Positions 32,368 through 42,770 of a DNA stretch of 64,000 nucleotides are shown here, piece by piece. The notes under the pieces are model-generated. The model was not told where the DNA came from. It searched no databases and saw nothing but the letters and a program-made list of their open reading frames with translations. Every line of letters starts with the position of its first letter. Position 1 is the stretch's first letter. The stretch is from Pseudomonadota bacterium (GTDB taxonomy: Bacteria; Chloroflexota; UBA6077; JAJPHF01), in NCBI GenBank assembly GCA_021325365.1, contig JAJPHF010000100.1, positions 1 to 64,000 of the forward strand, written 5' to 3'. The translations under genes were made by a program, and so were the position numbers.

Positions 32368-33678
32368 TCAGAGGCGGGTGCGGGCTTTTAGCTCCAGGTA
32401 CTTGTTCACGACGGCCACCGTCAGCCGGTCGGCGGGGACGTCGAGCGTGATGGCGCCGCGCTGGCGCAGGGCGCCGAGCACCTCGGCCCGCTCCTCCAGC
32501 AGGCGCGCGGCGACGACCCGCTCGTAGACGGCCGCGGTGGTGTCCGGGGTGGCCGTCGCCGCGCTGAGCACCGCGGGGTCGCCGAGCGTCACGCAGACCG
32601 TAAGATGCTGGCGCGCGAGCCGCGCGAGGTGCTGGACGAGCGCCGACGAGACGTCGCGGTCGGTCAGGTCGGTGAACAGCACCAGCAGCGAGCGCCGCAT
32701 CTGGCGGGTGGCGAGGAACTGGAGGGCGCGGTCGAAGTCGGGCTCGACCGGCTCGGCGGCCAGGTTGTAGAGCGTGGCCAGCATGGCGAGGAAGGCGCGC
32801 CGGCCGCGCCGTGGGGGCAGGTAGGCGAGGATGCGGTCGCTGAAGGCGAGCAGGCCGACGCGGTCGCCGCGCAGCGCGGCCACGTAGGCGAGCAGGAGGC
32901 TCGTGTTCAGCGCCTGGTCGAGCTTGGTCAGGCCGCCGACCTCGGTGGCCATGAGCCGGCCGGCGTCGAGCACCGCCAGCACGTTCTGACTGCGCTCGGT
33001 CTCGAACTCGGCGGTCATCGGCCGGCCGCGGCGGGCGGTCGCCTTCCAGTTGATGCGGCGGTAGTCGTCGTCGGGCTGGTACTCGCGCAGGCTCTCGAAC
33101 TCGGTGCCGGTGCCGAAGCGTCGGGCGGCGCGTAGTCCCGCCTCCTGCAAGCGGCCGCGGCGGGCCAGGAGATCGTACTTCCGCAGCTCCAGCAGGTTGG
33201 GGTAGACCTTGACCGGCTCGGCGGCCGGGAAGGTGGCCTGCCGCCGCAGTAGGCCAAGCGGGCTGTCCCAGCGCAGCACCACGTCGCCGAAAGCATGGTC
33301 GCCTCGACGCTGTGGCCGCAGCAGGTAGCGGACGGTCGTGCTGGCGCCCGCCGGCGCGACGCCGGCGACGTAGAGCGCACTCGCGCGGCACTCGGGCGGG
33401 GTCGCGTCGCGCAGCACGAAGCGCAGCGGGCGCGGCCCGGCGTTCGTCACGTCGAGGCGGATGAGATTGTCGGCGCCGAGCGAGAGGCGTGGCTCGTGGC
33501 GCCGCTGCACCGTGATGCTTTGGCGCTTGGGCAGAAGCGCCCAATCGACGCCGACGGCCGCGAGCGCGGCCAGCAGGGCGAGCGGCGCCAGCACGAGGAA
33601 TGGCGGCTCGACGCTGCCGAGGGCAAGCAGCGCCGCTGGGACGAGCAGGACGAGCAGCAGCCGCCGGCTGGGCAGCAT
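32368..33678 (-). CDS. DUF58 protein of the MoxR operon
   Basis: A 436-residue protein with two N-terminal hydrophobic helices (LLLVLLVPAALLALG; LAPLALLAALAAVGVDWAL). The DUF58 stretch is FGTGTEFESLREYQPDDDYR followed by RINWKATARR (about 188-218). A vWA-like domain (NVLAVLDAGRLM, LLVLFTDLTDRD) keeps part of a metal-binding site. DUF58 proteins occur beside MoxR AAA ATPases and are thought to be handled by them in envelope assembly. Its ATG directly follows the MoxR stop (TAGATG). Confidence 0.93.
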   Translation of the reverse strand: MLPSRRLLLVLLVPAALLALGSVEPPFLVLAPLALLAALAAVGVDWALLPKRQSITVQRRHEPRLSLGADNLIRLDVTNAGPRPLRFVLRDATPPECRASALYVAGVAPAGASTTVRYLLRPQRRGDHAFGDVVLRWDSPLGLLRRQATFPAAEPVKVYPNLLELRKYDLLARRGRLQEAGLRAARRFGTGTEFESLREYQPDDDYRRINWKATARRGRPMTAEFETERSQNVLAVLDAGRLMATEVGGLTKLDQALNTSLLLAYVAALRGDRVGLLAFSDRILAYLPPRRGRRAFLAMLATLYNLAAEPVEPDFDRALQFLATRQMRRSLLVLFTDLTDRDVSSALVQHLARLARQHLTVCVTLGDPAVLSAATATPDTTAAVYERVVAARLLEERAEVLGALRQRGAITLDVPADRLTVAVVNKYLELKARTRL

Positions 33679-34626
<948 letters not shown>

Positions 34627-34684
34627 AGCTCCCCCCTATTCCCTGCCCCCTATTCCCCATCAGTGTAGTGGTTTCGGCACCGGG

Positions 34685-35827
34685 TCAGCCGGGGCGGCGC
34701 AGCAGGCGGGCCTTGAGCGCGTCGCTCTCGCGCACGAGCGTCAGCAGGTCGCGCTCGGCCAGCCGTCCGCCGGCCCGGAGGCGGGCGAGCGCGTCGGCGA
34801 GCGGCGCGGCGGACGTGGCGCGGCGCTCGGCCACCGCCTGCGCGAACGCCCCGTCGGGCAGCCGCGGGTTCAGGCCTAGGCCGGTCGCCAGCTCGCGCTT
34901 GAGCTGGTCGGCCAGGCGGTCGGCGACGTAGCCGCGCTGGCCGGCGCGGCGGTAGAGCGCGCCGAGCGAGGCGACGTACTCGCTCACGGAGCGGCGCGCG
35001 GCAACGGCGTCGCGCAGCGGCGGGCCGAACCGCCGGCCGCGCAGCCAAAGATACAGGTAGCCGAGCGCCACGGCGTAGATGAGCGCCCAGCCCCAGTAGT
35101 TGGCGAGCAAGAGCTGCCAGAGCCCGCGGGCGGCGCCGCGCACGACGCCATGGTGATACTCGTCGAACGCCACGCGCGCGCCGGGGGGCAGGCCGCCCAC
35201 GAGGTTGAGGGCGAGGGCCGCGCTCTCGGCGTCGGCCAGCCCCTCGTTGGACAGCGGGCGCAGCGCCGTCAGCACGACGACGCGGCCCTGGCCGTAGGCC
35301 CGTGAGCCGAGCACGACGTGGTCGCCGGCCACCAGCCAGGGCGCCAGGCCCTCCTGGCCTTCGAGCGCGGCCCAGGTATCGACGCGCACCCGATCGACGG
35401 GCGGCTGCCGGAGGAGCGGCTGCGCCACGGTGGCCTCGGCTAGCCGGTCGCCGGCGAAGCGGACGCGCAAGCCGAAACGGTCGAGGAGCGCGCGCGGGCC
35501 GTCCTCGGTGACGAGCACGAGCTGGCCGCCGCCCTCGACCCAGTGCGCCACGGCGTCGACGGCGTCGTCCGCGAACGGCGTCTCGGGCGCGAGGATGAAG
35601 AGCCCGCTGACGACCGGATCGACCGCGTAGGGCTCGGCGTCGATCTCGTCCACGCTATAGCCGAGCGACTCCAGCCACAGGGCCAGCGCCCGCCCGCCCG
35701 TCGGCTCGCTGGAGCGCACCGCGAGCGCCGGCTGCGACGGCGGCGCGGGCCGCGCCACGAGCGCCGTCACGACCAGCAGGGCGACGGCCAGCGCAGCGAG
35801 CAGGACCCCCGAGCGTGAGCGGCTCAC
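34685..35827 (-). CDS. DUF4350-domain membrane protein
   Basis: Starts at GTG 35827, overlapping the DUF4129 gene's stop as GTGA; the longer frame to 37003 is a shadow. The 380-residue protein has an N-terminal helix (GVLLAALAVALLVVTALVA), the DUF4350 domain (SEPTGGRALALWLESLGYSV, LFILAPETPF, VEGGGQLVLVTE), a second helix near residue 240 (WGWALIYAVALGYLYLWL) and a cytoplasmic helical tail. DUF4350 proteins accompany MoxR and DUF58. The domain resembles a class I glutamine-amidotransferase fold without catalytic residues. Confidence 0.9.
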   Translation of the reverse strand: MSRSRSGVLLAALAVALLVVTALVARPAPPSQPALAVRSSEPTGGRALALWLESLGYSVDEIDAEPYAVDPVVSGLFILAPETPFADDAVDAVAHWVEGGGQLVLVTEDGPRALLDRFGLRVRFAGDRLAEATVAQPLLRQPPVDRVRVDTWAALEGQEGLAPWLVAGDHVVLGSRAYGQGRVVVLTALRPLSNEGLADAESAALALNLVGGLPPGARVAFDEYHHGVVRGAARGLWQLLLANYWGWALIYAVALGYLYLWLRGRRFGPPLRDAVAARRSVSEYVASLGALYRRAGQRGYVADRLADQLKRELATGLGLNPRLPDGAFAQAVAERRATSAAPLADALARLRAGGRLAERDLLTLVRESDALKARLLRRPG

Positions 35828-36990
35828 GACGCCCCCACGGTGGCGCCGGCCCCGGGGCGCGTGCCCACGGGCGGGGCGTCGGCTGATGCGGCTTGCGCGG
35901 CGTCGGCCAAGGGCACGAAGCGCGCCCAGTCGTCCGCGCTGACGGGCGTGCCGCTGTACCAGAGCCGGTCGAAGGCGGCGACGAGCGGCTCCAGGGTCGC
36001 GGCGACGCCCGGGCTCGCGTGGCCCGCGACCAGGTGCTCCCGGTTGGTGAGGTCTGGCCGGTAGCGCAGCTGGTGGCGCTCGTCGAGCGCGAGCAGCGTG
36101 GCCAGGTACAGCTCGTGGACGGCGGCGCGGTAGTCGCCCGCCTCGGCGAGCGCGCGTGCGCGCGCTCGCATGGCGGCGGCCGAGGGCCGCGCGCCGGCCC
36201 GGGCGGCGGCCACCTGCGCGCCGCTGACGACGTTGCCGGCGAATGCGCCGACGAGGAGCGCGGCTACCCCGAGCGCGACCAAGCCGCCGAGCGCGAGGAA
36301 GACCCATCCCGGGCCGCCGCCCGTACCGGGCTCGAAGTGCGCGGCGACCCAGCGCCAGAAGCGCTCCCAGGCAAGCTGCACGCTCTCCCACAGGGCACGC
36401 ACCGGCCGCAGCGGCGCCTCCAGGCGGGCGAGCAGCGGCTGGAGCAGCCGCGTGAGCGGCCCGGGCGCGGGCGGCTGGAACTCCGGGCGAGCCAGCACCG
36501 CGGCGAGCCGCGCCTCCGCGTCGGCGGGCGGCGGCTGGGCTGCGGCCGCCGCGTCGAGTGCGGCTAGCAGCGCCGTGAGCTGCGCGCGCGCGGCGTCGCG
36601 GTTGCCGGCGGCGAGCGCGGCCCGGAGCGCGGGATCGGCGACGGTCAGGGACCGTCCATCGCCGAGGTCGACCTGTAGCTCGGCCGGCAGAAGCACGGCC
36701 ACCCGCGCGAGCACGGCCGCGCGCGCGGCCTCGTCCGCTGTGTCGGCCGCCTCGACGGCGGCGAGCGCGCTGGCGACCGCCGCGCGGTACTCGGCGGGCG
36801 AGGCCGCGCGGGCCACGCCGGCGGTCGGCGCGACCAGGCCGGCCGCCACGAGCAGCAGGCAGCCGAGCGCGCGTGCCCACGGGCGGCCGCGCCGCTCCTT
36901 GTTGCGCCTGCGTCGCCGACTGGGCCAGCAGGAGGGCGTGGGAACGACGGAGCGCATCGCGCGGGGTCCGCGGCCGAGGCCCGCGCTCAC
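35824..36990 (-). CDS. DUF4129-domain membrane protein
   Basis: GTG 36990 overlaps the upstream stop as GTGA; ATG 36957 (MRSVVPTPSCW) is an alternative. A basic N-terminus and signal-like helix (WARALGCLLLVAAGLVAPTA) precede an alanine-rich outer region. A membrane helix (WVFLALGGLVALGVAALLVGAF) follows at about 270. The C-terminal DUF4129 domain has AGDYRAAVHELYLATLLAL, then YRPDLTNREHL and AFDRLWYSGTPVSADDW. DUF4129 occurs in MoxR operons and in some transglutaminase proteins. Confidence 0.9.
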   Translation of the reverse strand: MSAGLGRGPRAMRSVVPTPSCWPSRRRRRNKERRGRPWARALGCLLLVAAGLVAPTAGVARAASPAEYRAAVASALAAVEAADTADEAARAAVLARVAVLLPAELQVDLGDGRSLTVADPALRAALAAGNRDAARAQLTALLAALDAAAAAQPPPADAEARLAAVLARPEFQPPAPGPLTRLLQPLLARLEAPLRPVRALWESVQLAWERFWRWVAAHFEPGTGGGPGWVFLALGGLVALGVAALLVGAFAGNVVSGAQVAAARAGARPSAAAMRARARALAEAGDYRAAVHELYLATLLALDERHQLRYRPDLTNREHLVAGHASPGVAATLEPLVAAFDRLWYSGTPVSADDWARFVPLADAAQAASADAPPVGTRPGAGATVGAS

Positions 36991-37913
36991 GGGGTCGCCG
37001 CATTCGGGCGCTGCTGGCCCAGGTCCCGAGCGAGGATCGTCAGGTCGTAGGCCTCGGCGCGCACGCGCCGGTCGTAGTAGAGCACGGTGATGCCGACGTA
37101 CATGATCGGGGTGATGAGGATATTCACGACGCTGCCAAGCAGCGAGTTCAGGACCGTGACCCAGATGGGTGGCCCGCCCGTCCCGGCGGCAGCCACGGCA
37201 CCGAGGATGCCCCCTATCGCGCTGACCAGCCCCGCGGCGAGGCCCTGGAGCACCGCCAGTAGGATGGCGAGCAGCAGGAGGGTCGCGAACGTGCGCCACC
37301 AGGCGCCCTGCACTAGCTCGCGGCTGCGTCCCAGGGCCGGGATGGCGCCGGGCAGGTCTTCCAGCACCAGCGCGGGCAGCGCCAGGCTCCAGGTGACGAG
37401 CAGGTAGGCGGTCGCGACCATCGCCGCGGGGAAGCTAATGCAGAGCAGCGGCGGGACGACCACTGGCAAGAAGCTGAGGATGCCGATGCCGAGGAACACG
37501 CCGAGAAAGACGAGCGACAGGCGAACGAGACGCCAGAAGCGGCCGAGCGCCTGCCGGTAGGCCCCGCCGACAGTCGGGCTTTCGCCGAGGTAGAGGACCG
37601 AGGTGGCGTAGCAGGTGGCGCTCAGCTCGAGGATCGAGCCGATCGTCAGCAAGGGCACCATGACCACCAGGGTGGCGATGGTCGGGGCCATCATCGGGCC
37701 GAAGTTGGGCATCGTGCCGGACGTGACGTTGTACATCCGGGGCATGCCGACGGCCAGCGGCACGAACCCAAGGCTGACGATCGCCAGCGGAATGTCGACG
37801 ATGGCGGCGATGCCTACGAGCGTGCGAAAGCCTCGGCGGTACACCGCGAACGACTCGTCGAGGACGTCGCCCACGCCCAGCGGGCGCAGGGACGGCGCGC
37901 GGTCGGACGCCAT
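36987..37913 (-). CDS. Multi-pass membrane protein (GPDPase-membrane-domain-like)
   Basis: A 308-residue protein with about six membrane helices. The soluble start LRPLGVGDVLDESFAVYRRG precedes FRTLVGIAAIVDIPLAIVSL. This start is common to bacterial integral membrane proteins related to the glycerophosphodiesterase membrane domain. No catalytic motif is visible. Fourth from the end of the envelope operon; overlaps the DUF4129 gene by four bases. Confidence 0.85.
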   Translation of the reverse strand: MASDRAPSLRPLGVGDVLDESFAVYRRGFRTLVGIAAIVDIPLAIVSLGFVPLAVGMPRMYNVTSGTMPNFGPMMAPTIATLVVMVPLLTIGSILELSATCYATSVLYLGESPTVGGAYRQALGRFWRLVRLSLVFLGVFLGIGILSFLPVVVPPLLCISFPAAMVATAYLLVTWSLALPALVLEDLPGAIPALGRSRELVQGAWWRTFATLLLLAILLAVLQGLAAGLVSAIGGILGAVAAAGTGGPPIWVTVLNSLLGSVVNILITPIMYVGITVLYYDRRVRAEAYDLTILARDLGQQRPNAATP

Positions 37914-37948
37914 GCTGGCTCCCGGTAGCGACAGGATGGGGCTGCGGG

Positions 37949-38680
37949 CTAGACCGAGGCGCCCTGGCCGGGATAGATCGCGCGGATGTCCGTGGTCTTG
38001 AGCGGCTCGCCGATGAGCAGCAGGATGTGCGTGGTCCAGACGCCGAGGCCCTGGGTGCCGTCGGGCGCGTCCAGCTCGAAGTAGACGTTCTGGCTGGGAT
38101 CGTCGGACAGGTCGCGCCACACCTCGCCCGCGGGCGGCGAGCCGATCGGCCTCGCGCTGAACGTGCCCGTGCTGCGGACCTGGAACTGCTTGCCCTGGTG
38201 CTCGTAGAACACCGGGTTGCTGCCCGCCGTGCCGGCGCGGACGCGCGCCTCGAAGGTCTTGAGCACGCCGCCGACGCTCGGGTCGCCGGTGAGCTGCTCG
38301 AACGGCGCGCTGCCCTGATAGAGCACCTCGCTGCTGGTATACAGCACGTTGCCGTCGGGCGCCGTCTCCAGCATGCGGCCGCCCCGCAGCAAGTTCCAGC
38401 GCCACTGCGTGCGGCGCCCGCCAAGCTGCTCCTCGCACTGGAGCACCGTATCGACGATGCTGTCCTCGCCGTCCCAGAAGCTGACCGCGTCGCCGGGGCG
38501 CAGCGTCTCGACGGTCGGCTCGCGCGCGGCGGGTGCGGCGGCCTGCGGGTCGTCGGGGTGCTCAGAGCGCCAGTACGTCTCGGCGCGCTGGCCGAGCGGC
38601 GACGAGCGGGCGCGCTGGAACCATGCGAAACCGGCGATCCCCAGGGCGACCAGCACCAGGATGACGATGAGTCCTTCCAC
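37949..38680 (-). CDS. DUF4178-type membrane-anchored protein
   Basis: Start is GTG 38680, supported by GGAGG about 10 bases upstream; the frame also opens at 38743 within the tail of the previous gene. The 243-residue protein has an N-terminal helix (GLIVILVLVALGIAGFAWF) and a soluble domain with LRPGDAVSFWDGEDSIVDTV, then RWNLLRGGRMLETAPDG and YFELDAPDGTQGLGVWTTHI. The pattern resembles DUF4178, a small beta domain of unknown role. Second gene of the MoxR-type operon. Confidence 0.8.
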   Translation of the reverse strand: MEGLIVILVLVALGIAGFAWFQRARSSPLGQRAETYWRSEHPDDPQAAAPAAREPTVETLRPGDAVSFWDGEDSIVDTVLQCEEQLGGRRTQWRWNLLRGGRMLETAPDGNVLYTSSEVLYQGSAPFEQLTGDPSVGGVLKTFEARVRAGTAGSNPVFYEHQGKQFQVRSTGTFSARPIGSPPAGEVWRDLSDDPSQNVYFELDAPDGTQGLGVWTTHILLLIGEPLKTTDIRAIYPGQGASV

Positions 38681-38687
38681 GGCGTTC

Positions 38688-39578
38688 CTACCTCCGCCCG
38701 CCCGAGCGCGCGCCGCCGGACGAGCGCGAGCTGCTGCTGCCACCGCTGCTGCTCCCCGCGCCGGGCCGGCTGGTGACGCCGCCGCCGGGCGCCGCGGGCG
38801 CGGCCGGCGCGCTTAGGCCCGAGCCGCTGCGGCCCTTGTCGCTGGCGGCGCTGCCCGCGCCGGGGCTCACGCCGTCGGTCTTGTTCGTCGCGGCGCCGCC
38901 CGCGCCGGCGCCGCCGCTCTGCCCGCTGGTGGCGCCGCTGCCCTTGTTGCTGGCGGCGCTGCCGGCGCCGGTGCCGCCGCTCTGGCCGCTCGTCGCGCCG
39001 CTGTCCTTGTTCGTGGCGGCCGTGCCGCCGCCGGTGCCGGCGTTCTGGCCGCTCACGGCGTTCGGCGCGGGCTGCACCTTGCGGTAGTCGGGCGGGGCGG
39101 GGCGCGAGGTGGCCTCGCTGCCGTGGAGCGTGTCGCCGCGCCCGAAGTTGTCAGTCGGCGGGTAGCGGTAGCTCGGCGTGGTCGGTGGCGGGCCGCTCTG
39201 CGGCACGGTGACCCACGGCCCGTTGCCGCCCAGCGCGTAGCCGAGCATGAACGGGAACCACCAGCTCGAGAAGCTGCCGCCGCTGTCGCGGCCGCGGACG
39301 GCGATGCCCTCGTCGGGTTTCAGGTGGAGGACGGGCGTGCCGTGGCCCACCTCCAGGTAGGACCGCTCGTCGTCCTGAACCAGCTTGAAGTCGTCGCCGT
39401 GGGCCTCGTGGACCGCGCCGTCGGTGCCCGTCCAGAAGAAGCTGTACTCCTTGCCGTCGAAGCTCACGGAGCGAATGGGGTACTCGCCGTTGCCGCTCGG
39501 CAGCCCGCGGTTGCAGGCGAGCAGCAGCAGGGCGACGAGCGCGAGCAGGAGGGGGGATTGCGCGAGGCGACGGACCAT
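38688..39578 (-). CDS. Lipoprotein with Gly/Ser/Ala-repeat tail
   Basis: ATG 39578 is chosen: it starts a lipoprotein signal ([20 protein letters not shown], lipobox LLAC, Cys about 22). A folded part follows ([32 protein letters not shown]). The last 140 residues are low complexity with at least three repeats of the type [19 protein letters not shown] / [19 protein letters not shown], ending in Ser/Gly/Arg. First gene of the envelope operon; the TATAAT at 39631-39636 is its likely -10 box. Confidence 0.8.
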   Translation of the reverse strand: MVRRLAQSPLLLALVALLLLACNRGLPSGNGEYPIRSVSFDGKEYSFFWTGTDGAVHEAHGDDFKLVQDDERSYLEVGHGTPVLHLKPDEGIAVRGRDSGGSFSSWWFPFMLGYALGGNGPWVTVPQSGPPPTTPSYRYPPTDNFGRGDTLHGSEATSRPAPPDYRKVQPAPNAVSGQNAGTGGGTAATNKDSGATSGQSGGTGAGSAASNKGSGATSGQSGGAGAGGAATNKTDGVSPGAGSAASDKGRSGSGLSAPAAPAAPGGGVTSRPGAGSSSGGSSSSRSSGGARSGGRR

Positions 39579-39630
39579 GTCTGCGCTCGTGTCCTTTCGC
39601 GCGCCGGGTTGGTCTGGCGCTGCGATCAAC

Positions 39631-39665
39631 ATTATACTTACCGCGACGCACCTGCCTGCTATTAT
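39631..39665. promoter_or_regulatory. Divergent promoter pair (lipoprotein / cimA)
   Basis: On the minus strand, 39636-39631 reads TATAAT, about 55 bases before the lipoprotein start. On the plus strand, 39660-39665 reads TATTAT, 54 bases before the cimA start. Good -35 boxes are not obvious for either. Confidence 0.5.
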
Positions 39666-39718
39666 CCACGGTTTTGCGCCGTGCTGCGCACGCTGTTTCG
39701 ACCCGCTACGGAGGCGCC

Positions 39719-41329
<1,611 letters not shown>

Positions 41330-41337
<8 letters not shown>

Positions 41338-41977
41338 GGAAGCGCTGGCGGCGAGTCTGCAGGCCATCGAGGCGGCCGCGCGGCAGGAGCTGGACGGCAA
41401 GCACGCCGCGCGGGAGCGGGCCCTGGTGGACTCGCGCGCGCTCATCCGCACCTGCGCGAACACGATCCGCGCCGTCCACCGCCACGAGTTCGACCGCGCC
41501 GCCGCCATGCTGAACGACGCTGCGGCTGCCAGCGCGCGTCTGGGCGACGCGCTGCGCGACTACCAGGACCTCTACTGGGCGGGCTACGTGCAGGACGCGC
41601 AGAAGGAGTACGTCGAGGCGACGGCCACGCTGCGCGCCGTCCAGGGCGAGCCGCTCCCCACGCCGGGGGAGCTAGGCGTGGCGGCCGCGCCGTTCCTGAA
41701 CGGGCTGGGCGAGGCGGTGGGTGAGCTGCGGCGCTACGTGCTCGACCGCCTGCGCCGTGACGACGCCGAGGGCTGCGAGCACCTGCTCCAGGTCATGGAC
41801 GACATCTACAGCCTGCTCGTGACGATCGACTACCCCGACGCGCTCACCGGCGGCCTGCGCCGCACCACCGACAACGTGCGCGGCATCCTCGAGCGCACGC
41901 GCGGCGACCTCACCTCCGCCCTGCGCCAGCGCGCGCTGCAAGCCGCCCTCCGCCAGCTCGAAGCGCGCCTGCCATAG
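41330..41977 (+). CDS. Translin/TRAX-family protein
   Basis: ATG 41330 overlaps the cimA end by eight bases; the frame opens earlier at 41180 but those residues are shadow. The 215-residue all-helical protein matches the archaeal-type translin pattern: [70 protein letters not shown] residues ([17 protein letters not shown]) and [20 protein letters not shown]. Translins bind nucleic acids, and TRAX partners have an acidic nuclease site. Its coupling to an isoleucine-pathway gene is unexplained. Confidence 0.88.
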
Positions 41978-42051
41978 CCGGCAGTGGGACATGGCCCCCC
42001 AGTCCTCCAGTTAAGCGCGCTACAGTGTGCGTAGCGTATAGGAGGAGTCCG

Positions 42052-42315
42052 ATGACTCGAACACTTCAAGGGTATGTGGTGGCGGACCCGAAGATCTGCC
42101 ACGGGCAACTGACGTTTCGTGGCACGCGGATCCTGGTCTCGCAGGTGCTCGACCAAGTAGCAAGCGGTAGATCGTGGGAAGCGATCATCGAAGACTGGGG
42201 AGGCAGTATAAGCAGGGAGGCCATCAGCGACGCTGTGCGTCTCGCACGGCAAGTCCTGCTTGAGCATCAGGAGGAGTTCCTGCCCCCGCCGGACGAGCAT
42301 GCTAATCTTGGATGA
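42052..42315 (+). CDS. DUF433 antitoxin-like protein
   Basis: ATG 42052 with AGGAGG upstream. The 87-residue DUF433 protein has the winged-helix-like sequence VADPKICHGQLTFRGTRILV (about 10-29) and SQVLDQVASGRSWEAIIEDW. DUF433 proteins are putative antitoxins next to PIN-like toxins. The next gene starts 17 bases before this one ends. Confidence 0.9.
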   Translation: MTRTLQGYVVADPKICHGQLTFRGTRILVSQVLDQVASGRSWEAIIEDWGGSISREAISDAVRLARQVLLEHQEEFLPPPDEHANLG

Positions 42316-42688
42316 GAACATTCAGGACGACCAGCGCCGGATGCTGCGAGCATGGGGCATACGCACCCGAAAGATCGGCCGAGATATCGGCCGCGCGGGA
42401 ATGCAGGACGACGAGATTCTCCCTCTGCTGCATGGTACCAGGCGTAGCACGTTCTTCACCTTCGATGCACGCTTCTATGACTGGCGGCTATGTCACCCTG
42501 ACTACTGTCTCGTTCGCCTCGACGTACCCGAGGCGGATGGCGCATCCTTCATTCGGCGGTTTCTCCGACACCCGCTGTTCATCACCTGGTCAGCGCGTAA
42601 AGGAAAGGTCGTGCACATCGGCGACGCTCATATTCGGGCGCTCCGCCTCCACACCCAGGCAGAAACGATGGTGGCTTGGTTGCTATGA
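42299..42688 (+). CDS. DUF5615-like PIN-type toxin
   Basis: ATG 42299 overlaps the DUF433 gene by 17 bases. The 129-residue protein opens MLILDENIQDD (PIN acidic site Asp5 and Glu6), has GMQDDEILPLL (second acidic site) and FFTFDARFYDW (third acidic site), as in the DUF5615 Mut7-C/PIN group of VapC-like nucleases. It extends about 20-30 residues beyond the usual length (FIRRFLRHPLFITWSARKGK). Probable type II toxin whose RNase activity is inferred from the family. Confidence 0.85.
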   Translation: MLILDENIQDDQRRMLRAWGIRTRKIGRDIGRAGMQDDEILPLLHGTRRSTFFTFDARFYDWRLCHPDYCLVRLDVPEADGASFIRRFLRHPLFITWSARKGKVVHIGDAHIRALRLHTQAETMVAWLL

Positions 42689-42770
42689 CCGTCGGCCCCG
42701 AGGGCAGCGTCGCAGATGTACTCTATACTCCACGCCGGGCAGGCCCACTGGGATCACCGAGCGTGGTGCG

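Noticed and set aside
35828..37003. Long frame extending the DUF4350 gene upstream
   Set aside because: It lies over the DUF4129 gene and has no domain; GTG 35827 overlaps that gene's stop as GTGA.
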